Source: an uncultured Ectothiorhodospiraceae bacterium
GTDB taxonomy: Bacteria > Pseudomonadota > Gammaproteobacteria > UBA9214
Direction: 5' to 3'
Length of the DNA: 34,799 nt
Assembly: GCA_947258845.1 (NCBI GenBank)
Contig: CAMYJZ010000009.1
Span: 1-34,799 of the forward strand
The notes under the pieces are model-generated. The model was not told the origin of the DNA. It did not search any database and saw only the letters and a list, made by a program, of their open reading frames with translations. Within the stretch, counting starts at the first letter, position 1. The number at the start of each line of letters is the position of its first letter. Positions 30,268 to 34,799 of the stretch are shown here, in pieces. Both the position numbers and the translations under genes were made by a program.

Positions 30268-31971
30268 TCAGGATATCCCGCCTGCGAGCCTCGGTATACC
30301 CGACTGCCTGGAGAGTGAATTGAGCTGAATGATGGTGTGCCGGCCGACCACCCCGTCGGCCACCAGGCCACGGGAATGCTGGAAGTTCAGCACCTGCTGG
30401 TGCAGGCCTTCGTCAAAGTACAGGGGATTATCGGTGGAGAGGTCGGGCCCCTGGATCGTTTCCAGCTGTTGCCGCACCCAGCCGACATCCGCCCCCCTGC
30501 TACCGAGCTTCATGTACAGGGTCCCGGCGGGTGGTGCCTGCATCAGCATGGTAAAGTCACCGTACCAGTGACGAGCGACTTGCCCGAGAGGCAATCGGTA
30601 CAGTTTACCCCCCAGCACCAGCTCGACATTGTCACGCTCGAGGTGCTGCAGGGCAGCAGGGACCCGCTGTCCATCGTCGGCCACCAGGGTGAGTATGACC
30701 GGCCGGTCGAAATGCCGCAGGGAGGCCCAGGTGCCCTTACCTACGAGACAACGCAGTCCATTCTCAACAGCGAAGTTGCAAAAGTCCGGTTTGACATCAG
30801 CGGGCAATCCCACCGACCACTGCGCGAACAGGGCTGTCCAGGCATGGCGGTAATAAGACGTGTCCGCGTTCAGTAGCAAGGCGGCCAGGGATTCTCCCGG
30901 CAGACTGCCGTCATCTGCCAGCGGCGGCCGGTTAGCCAAGGCCAGGGGCCCTGCCGCGACCTCTGCCGGTGCTGGCCTGGCGGACGCCAGCGAACCCGGA
31001 TCGAACTGGCGCTCATCGAGGTTCATCACCTCCTCGTCAACGCTGAGCGCAGCGCGTATATCCATCGGTTGCCAGGGCCGGTAGTAATAGACCGCAATGG
31101 CCGCGATGGCGAGCCCGCCGACAACCAGCGGCACCCAGCGCCGCATCCCCGGCGCACGCGGATCCCCGGACAGCAGCTCACTCGCGGCCTTTTTGATAAT
31201 CCTCTTGTCGATCTGCGACTTGCCCTCGACATAGGCGCCCAGCATGGAGCGGTCGCAGAGCACATTGATCAGGCGGGGAATGCCGCCGGAGAGGCGCTGG
31301 ATATGGTCTACCGCGGCCGTACTGAAGACGTCGGTGGTGATGCCGCTGATTTGCAATCGATGCTGGATATAGGCACCGGTCTCCTGCCGGGTGATCGGTT
31401 CGAGGTGATAGCGGGCCGTCACTCGCTGGGCGAGCTGGCGCATATCGTCGCGTTCCAGCATATCGCGCAGTTCCGGCTGCCCGATAAGAATGATCTGCAA
31501 CAGCTTTTGGGTCGCTGTTTCCAGGTTGGTGAGCAGACGCACCTGCTCCAGCACCTCGGTACTCAGGTTCTGGGCCTCGTCGATAATCAGCACGATGCGG
31601 CGACCGCGTGCATGGGCATCCAGCAGGTGCCGATTGAGGACATCGGTCAGGGTCTTGATGCTGTGGATCTCCGGCGGGTAGTCCACCCCCAGTTCATCAC
31701 ATACCGTGGCAATCAACTCTTCAGCCGTTACCTTGGGATTGAGCACCAGCGCGATATCGACATTTTCGGGAACCTGTTCGATCAGGCATCGGCAGATGGT
31801 CGTTTTGCCGGTGCCTACCTCGCCGGTGAGCTGCACAAAACCGCCGCCCTCCCCCAGGCCATAGAGGAGATGGGCCAGCGCCTCACGGTGGCGGCGGCTC
31901 ATATACAGGAATCGCGGGTCCGGCGTGATAGAAAACGGCCGTTCCGAGAGGTTGAAATGCTTCAGATACAT
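30268..31971 (-). CDS. gspA: GspA/ExeA-like AAA ATPase with peptidoglycan-binding domain
   Basis: A 567-residue protein. The AAA domain starts YLKHFNLSERPFSITPDPRFLYMS and holds Walker A GEVGTGKTT (residues 50-58) and Walker B LIIDEAQ. One membrane helix (about residues 280-300, VPLVVGGLAIAAIAVYYY) leads to a periplasmic part ending in a peptidoglycan-binding repeat (VRQQLETIQG-...-VLNFQHSRGLVADGVVG). In ExeAB this complex opens space in the cell wall for the secretin ring. The ATG at 31971 is the family start; the frame is open to 32043. The core gsp genes are not in the window. Confidence 0.9.
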   Translation of the reverse strand: MYLKHFNLSERPFSITPDPRFLYMSRRHREALAHLLYGLGEGGGFVQLTGEVGTGKTTICRCLIEQVPENVDIALVLNPKVTAEELIATVCDELGVDYPPEIHSIKTLTDVLNRHLLDAHARGRRIVLIIDEAQNLSTEVLEQVRLLTNLETATQKLLQIILIGQPELRDMLERDDMRQLAQRVTARYHLEPITRQETGAYIQHRLQISGITTDVFSTAAVDHIQRLSGGIPRLINVLCDRSMLGAYVEGKSQIDKRIIKKAASELLSGDPRAPGMRRWVPLVVGGLAIAAIAVYYYRPWQPMDIRAALSVDEEVMNLDERQFDPGSLASARPAPAEVAAGPLALANRPPLADDGSLPGESLAALLLNADTSYYRHAWTALFAQWSVGLPADVKPDFCNFAVENGLRCLVGKGTWASLRHFDRPVILTLVADDGQRVPAALQHLERDNVELVLGGKLYRLPLGQVARHWYGDFTMLMQAPPAGTLYMKLGSRGADVGWVRQQLETIQGPDLSTDNPLYFDEGLHQQVLNFQHSRGLVADGVVGRHTIIQLNSLSRQSGIPRLAGGIS

Positions 31972-32244
31972 AGCGTGCTCAATGGGGAAGATCCGTTTGG
32001 TGCCCCTGGGACCCTTTTTAACACCAGAATTGCCGCACTTCAAAATGCCGCCTGATCGTACCGGTGGGGTAGGCGTAAAAAGAACCTATAGTATACCGGC
32101 GATACACCAACGCCAGGATATTATCGATCCGGCGCCCCAGCAGCCGCTGTTAGCCCAGGTGGGGATGACGGGGCGGACAATGACTCCAACGCGGTCGGAC
32201 ACCCGCTGGAGACTGGAGGCTGGAGGCTGGACGCGATGCAGGTG

Positions 32245-32469
32245 TCAGATATCGCGTGCGGCGTGCTGCTGCTCGATGACCGGTGAATGCAACACCAGGT
32301 CCAGGCCGCGCCAGCCATCGAGGTCCACATAATCCAGCTTGCCGTGAATATCCTCCAGGACGATGTGACTGCGTTCCCCGGACGTATAGAGGATTGCCCT
32401 GACCTGGATCAACTGGCCGGAGAGGTTGCTGTACCAGTAACCCGGAATGGGTTTTTGCTGCAGAAACAT
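32245..32469 (-). CDS. Conserved-looking 74-residue protein of unknown function
   Basis: A small protein behind a perfect ribosome site (AGAGGAGGCAATATG). It is mostly beta-strand: GYWYSNLSGQLIQVRAILYTSGERSHIVLEDIHGKLDYVDLDGWRGLDLVLHSP. The alternating pattern and the GYWY/W residues suggest a small barrel. The last 12 residues are polar. There is no signal peptide. I do not recognise a family. The two flanking spacers (31972-32244 and 32470-32794) contain no other gene. Confidence 0.65.
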   Translation of the reverse strand: MFLQQKPIPGYWYSNLSGQLIQVRAILYTSGERSHIVLEDIHGKLDYVDLDGWRGLDLVLHSPVIEQQHAARDI

Positions 32470-32664
32470 ATTGCCTCCTCTGCCAGGGACAAACCCCAAC
32501 GCACGCTGTTATTTTTTTGTTGGCGCCCAACCGGATTATACCGGCTATTGCGCTTTATATACATTTATACCCGATAATGGCCACCGCGATCAATGGGCCA
32601 GAAGTACTAGGGAACCGCTGATTATATTGATAAATGCAGGGTATCCTGATTTTGCATTATTCGA

Positions 32665-32730
32665 AGGGTGCACTTTGTGCACCATGAATCAAAGGCCTGC
32701 AGTATCTTTCCGGTGCGTATAACGCACCCT
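32665..32730. repeat. Nested inverted repeats (GGTGC-type extragenic element)
   Basis: Two hairpins stand side by side: GGTGCAC-TTT-GTGCACC (32667-32683) and GGTGCG-TATAA-CGCACC (32712-32728). The outer ends AGGGTGC (32665-32671) and GCACCCT (32724-32730) are also reverse complements. GGTGCG...CGCACC palindromes are frequent extragenic repeats in proteobacteria. It may fold as a pair of stem-loops downstream of nrdJ. Confidence 0.5.
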
Positions 32731-32794
32731 GCAAAGCTTCGTATAATTTATCAGCGCTTCCCCGGTTCAGTCGCCGCGACGGCGTGCGGACCGC

Positions 32795-33502
32795 TCAGCC
32801 GCACTTTGACTCGCCGCAGTTCAGGCAGGTCAGGCAACCATCCATCTGTACCGCCGCCTTGGTATTGCACTTGAGGCACAGTTGCGAACCTGCGGGAAAA
32901 TCATCCGGATCCTCCGCTTCAGCCGTCTCCAGGGCCGATTCGTACTGGCTGCGTTTTTCCTCCACCAGTTTCCTCTGGTGCTCATCGAGACCCTCGTCCT
33001 TCAGCAGGCCGATCATACGCATGTGGCACTCGATTGCGTCACCGATCTCGGCCACCAGTGACGGCATGTACTTGCCACCCTTCTTGAAATAGCCGCCACG
33101 CGGATCGAAGACCGAACGCAGCTCCTCCACCAGGAAGGTAACGTCACCCCCCTTGCGGAACACCGCCGAGATAATCCTTGTCAGGGCCACGATCCACTGA
33201 AAATGGTCCATATTCTTGGAATTGATGAATATCTCGAAGGGCCGCCGTAATTCATTCTCGGTACCGGCATTGAGAATGATGTCATTGATGGTGACATACA
33301 GGGCGTGCTCGGAAAGCGGGGTCTTGACCTTGTAGGTCGACCCGATCAGCATATCCGGTCGTTCCAGTTTCTCGTGCAGATGGACGATGTTGTCCTGCGT
33401 TGCCGGCTGCACCTCGTTAGCGGCGGGCGCCGGCTGCACCGGCTGCGTCTCGTCCTTGCCTACCTTGTAATCAACAATCTTTTTTTCAATGCGTATTGCC
33501 AT
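32795..33502 (-). CDS. nrdJb: Class II ribonucleotide reductase, C-terminal subunit (NrdJb)
   Basis: A 235-residue protein corresponding to the C-terminal part of adenosylcobalamin-dependent ribonucleotide reductase. It has the block with RRPFEIFINSKNMDHFQWIVALTRIISAVFRKGGD, and ends with cysteines C-x2-C, C-x2-C-x2-C and ESKCG, which carry electrons to the active site. In Pseudomonas the enzyme is likewise split in two genes. The nrdJa stop is 36 bases upstream; the ATG at 33502 is behind CAGGAG. Confidence 0.92.
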   Translation of the reverse strand: MAIRIEKKIVDYKVGKDETQPVQPAPAANEVQPATQDNIVHLHEKLERPDMLIGSTYKVKTPLSEHALYVTINDIILNAGTENELRRPFEIFINSKNMDHFQWIVALTRIISAVFRKGGDVTFLVEELRSVFDPRGGYFKKGGKYMPSLVAEIGDAIECHMRMIGLLKDEGLDEHQRKLVEEKRSQYESALETAEAEDPDDFPAGSQLCLKCNTKAAVQMDGCLTCLNCGESKCG

Positions 33503-33538
33503 GTTCTGCTCCTGCGTATTTGTTCGCTTTCCGACCGT

Positions 33539-34799
33539 TCAGAATTTACCGTAGTAACCTTCCTTGAGGGCATCATAAAGGTTGGCGGCCGTATGCAGCT
33601 CGCCGTCGTATTCAACCTCCTCGTTACCCTTCAGGCTGACCGTGGTGCCGTCCTCGAGAGTGAATTCGTAGACCGTGTTCTCCAGGTCCTCTTCCTTCAC
33701 CAGTACACCCTGGAAGGCCTCCGGATTGAAGCGGAAGGTGGTGCAGCCCTTCAGCCCCTGTTCGTAGGCATACAGGTAGATGTGCTTGAAGTCCTCGAAC
33801 GGGTAATCCGTCGGCACATTGGCCGTCTTGGAAATGGAAGAGTCCACCCACTTCTGGGCCGCGGCCTGGATGTCGACATGCTGGTTCGGTGCGACATTGT
33901 CGGCCGAGATGAAATACTCCGGCAGGGCATTGCCATCATCCTCCATGCTGGCGGTTGCACTGGGATTGATCAGCGCACGGTAGGCCAGCAGTTCGAACGA
34001 GAACACGTCCACCTTTTCCTTGCTCTTCTTGCCTTCGCGGATCACGTTGCGGAAATAATGATGCGCGAAACTCGGCTCGATGCCGTTGCTGGCATTGTTG
34101 GCGAGTGACAGGGAAATGGTGCCGGTCGGTGCAATCGAACTGTGATGGGTAAACCGGGCCCCGGTCTCTTCCAGCTGCCTGACCAGTTCGGGCGCCTGCT
34201 CGGCCACGCGCTGCATGTATCGGCTGTACTTCGCGTGCAACACCCTGCCCTTGACCCTGTCGCCGGGCAGATAGCCGTCGCGGCGCATCTCGGGCCGCTT
34301 GCGCAGCATTTCCTCGGTGACCTCGAAGTCCTCATCCATGATCGGTGCCGGGCCCTTCTCCCGCGCCAGGTCCAGCGCGACCTGCCAGCCGGCCAGGGCG
34401 AGTTCGCGACTGACGCGCTCGGTAAATTCAACCGACTCCGCTTCACCGTATTTCATGCGCAGCATGGTGACCGTGGAACCCAGCCCCAGGAAGCCCATGC
34501 CATGGCGGCGCTTGCTCAGGATTTCGTTACGCTGGCCTTCCAGGGGCAGGCCATTGATCTCCACCACGTTATCGAGCATGCGGGTGAACACTGCCACCAC
34601 CTTGCGGAACTCGTCCCAGTCGAACTCCGACCGGCTGGTGAAAGGCTTGCGCACGAACTTGGTGAGATTGACCGAGCCCAGCAGGCAGGAACCGTACGGC
34701 GGCAGGGGCTGCTCCCCGCAGGGATTGGTAGCGCGAATGGTCTCGCAGAACCAGTTATTGTTCATCTCATTGACCTTGTCGATAAGGATGAAGCCTGGT
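33539..34799 (-). CDS. nrdJa: Class II ribonucleotide reductase, catalytic subunit (NrdJa), partial
   Basis: About 420 residues of the C-terminal part of NrdJa are in the window and the gene runs off the right edge. The frame is open to the edge (GFILIDKVNEMNNNWFCETIRATNPCGEQPLPPYGSC); NPCGEQ holds the thiyl-radical cysteine and the catalytic Glu. GTISLSLANNASNGIEP and the KTANVPTDYPFEDF segment are also typical. The enzyme makes deoxynucleotides using vitamin B12 and works with or without oxygen. The ATG at 34765 is internal, not the start. Confidence 0.95.
   Translation of the reverse strand, partial: PGFILIDKVNEMNNNWFCETIRATNPCGEQPLPPYGSCLLGSVNLTKFVRKPFTSRSEFDWDEFRKVVAVFTRMLDNVVEINGLPLEGQRNEILSKRRHGMGFLGLGSTVTMLRMKYGEAESVEFTERVSRELALAGWQVALDLAREKGPAPIMDEDFEVTEEMLRKRPEMRRDGYLPGDRVKGRVLHAKYSRYMQRVAEQAPELVRQLEETGARFTHHSSIAPTGTISLSLANNASNGIEPSFAHHYFRNVIREGKKSKEKVDVFSFELLAYRALINPSATASMEDDGNALPEYFISADNVAPNQHVDIQAAAQKWVDSSISKTANVPTDYPFEDFKHIYLYAYEQGLKGCTTFRFNPEAFQGVLVKEEDLENTVYEFTLEDGTTVSLKGNEEVEYDGELHTAANLYDALKEGYYGKF

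Noticed and set aside
33503-33538. Frameshift splitting a single nrdJ gene
   Set aside because: nrdJb has its own ATG and ribosome site after a 36-base gap, and the same two-gene split is known in Pseudomonas.

Overview
This window reads as chromosomal DNA of a Gammaproteobacterium, most like the Chromatiales or related sulfur-metabolising lineages. The evidence is gene order plus gene content. The block trpE-trpG-trpD-trpC next to a Crp/Vfr gene, a divergent yhfA-type OsmC gene, speD and coq7 is a known gammaproteobacterial (Pseudomonas-like) neighbourhood. A two-gene class II ribonucleotide reductase (nrdJa/nrdJb), HspQ, GspA/GspB (ExeA/ExeB) and a thiosulfate/polysulfide-reductase-like molybdoenzyme fit the same picture. 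The species cannot be named from the sequence alone.

Layout. 1-438 is the start of an outer-membrane porin (minus strand). 439-994 is a repeat-rich spacer with a REP-like palindrome inside a possible terminal-inverted-repeat element and an FNR-type box. 995-6544 is a molybdoenzyme locus: exported monohaem cytochrome c, Tat-exported molybdopterin catalytic subunit, Tat-exported 4x[4Fe-4S] subunit, a double YeeE/YedE membrane protein and, convergently, a TorD-type chaperone. 6545-8500 holds repeats, a tRNA-Gln(CUG) lying 15 nt after rpsI, rplM-rpsI, and a free-standing promoter-structure-terminator unit that looks like an undescribed small RNA of about 100 nt. 8492-17205 is housekeeping: a thioredoxin-like ferredoxin, coq7, speD, yhfA, crp (with a perfect CRP operator in front of it) and the rpe-gph-trpEGDC run, with a long hairpin in the trpE leader.

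17206-26548 is the most unusual part. After two small hypothetical genes, one minus-strand run of five genes starts with a 1767-residue protein that combines cyclic-nucleotide-binding domains, a rhodanese domain, a coiled coil of almost 1000 residues, one membrane segment and a C-terminal sulfatase-modifying-factor (FGE-like) domain. A PfkB sugar kinase, a small Rieske protein and a two-component ABC exporter follow.

26549-34799 holds an NTF2-like protein, an HU-family protein with a basic N-terminal tail, TerB-like, HspQ, SlyD-like, GspB, GspA, a 74-residue unknown protein, and the two-gene class II ribonucleotide reductase running off the right edge.

How the parts may work together (inference). 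The molybdoenzyme locus probably makes a periplasmic sulfur/oxyanion redox enzyme. It has no NrfD/PsrC-type quinol subunit, so the cytochrome is the obvious electron partner and the YeeE protein probably moves a sulfur compound. The FNR-type box suggests control by oxygen. The giant protein looks like a membrane-anchored scaffold with cytoplasmic ligand-sensing domains and a periplasmic C-terminal domain; its substrate and partners are unknown.
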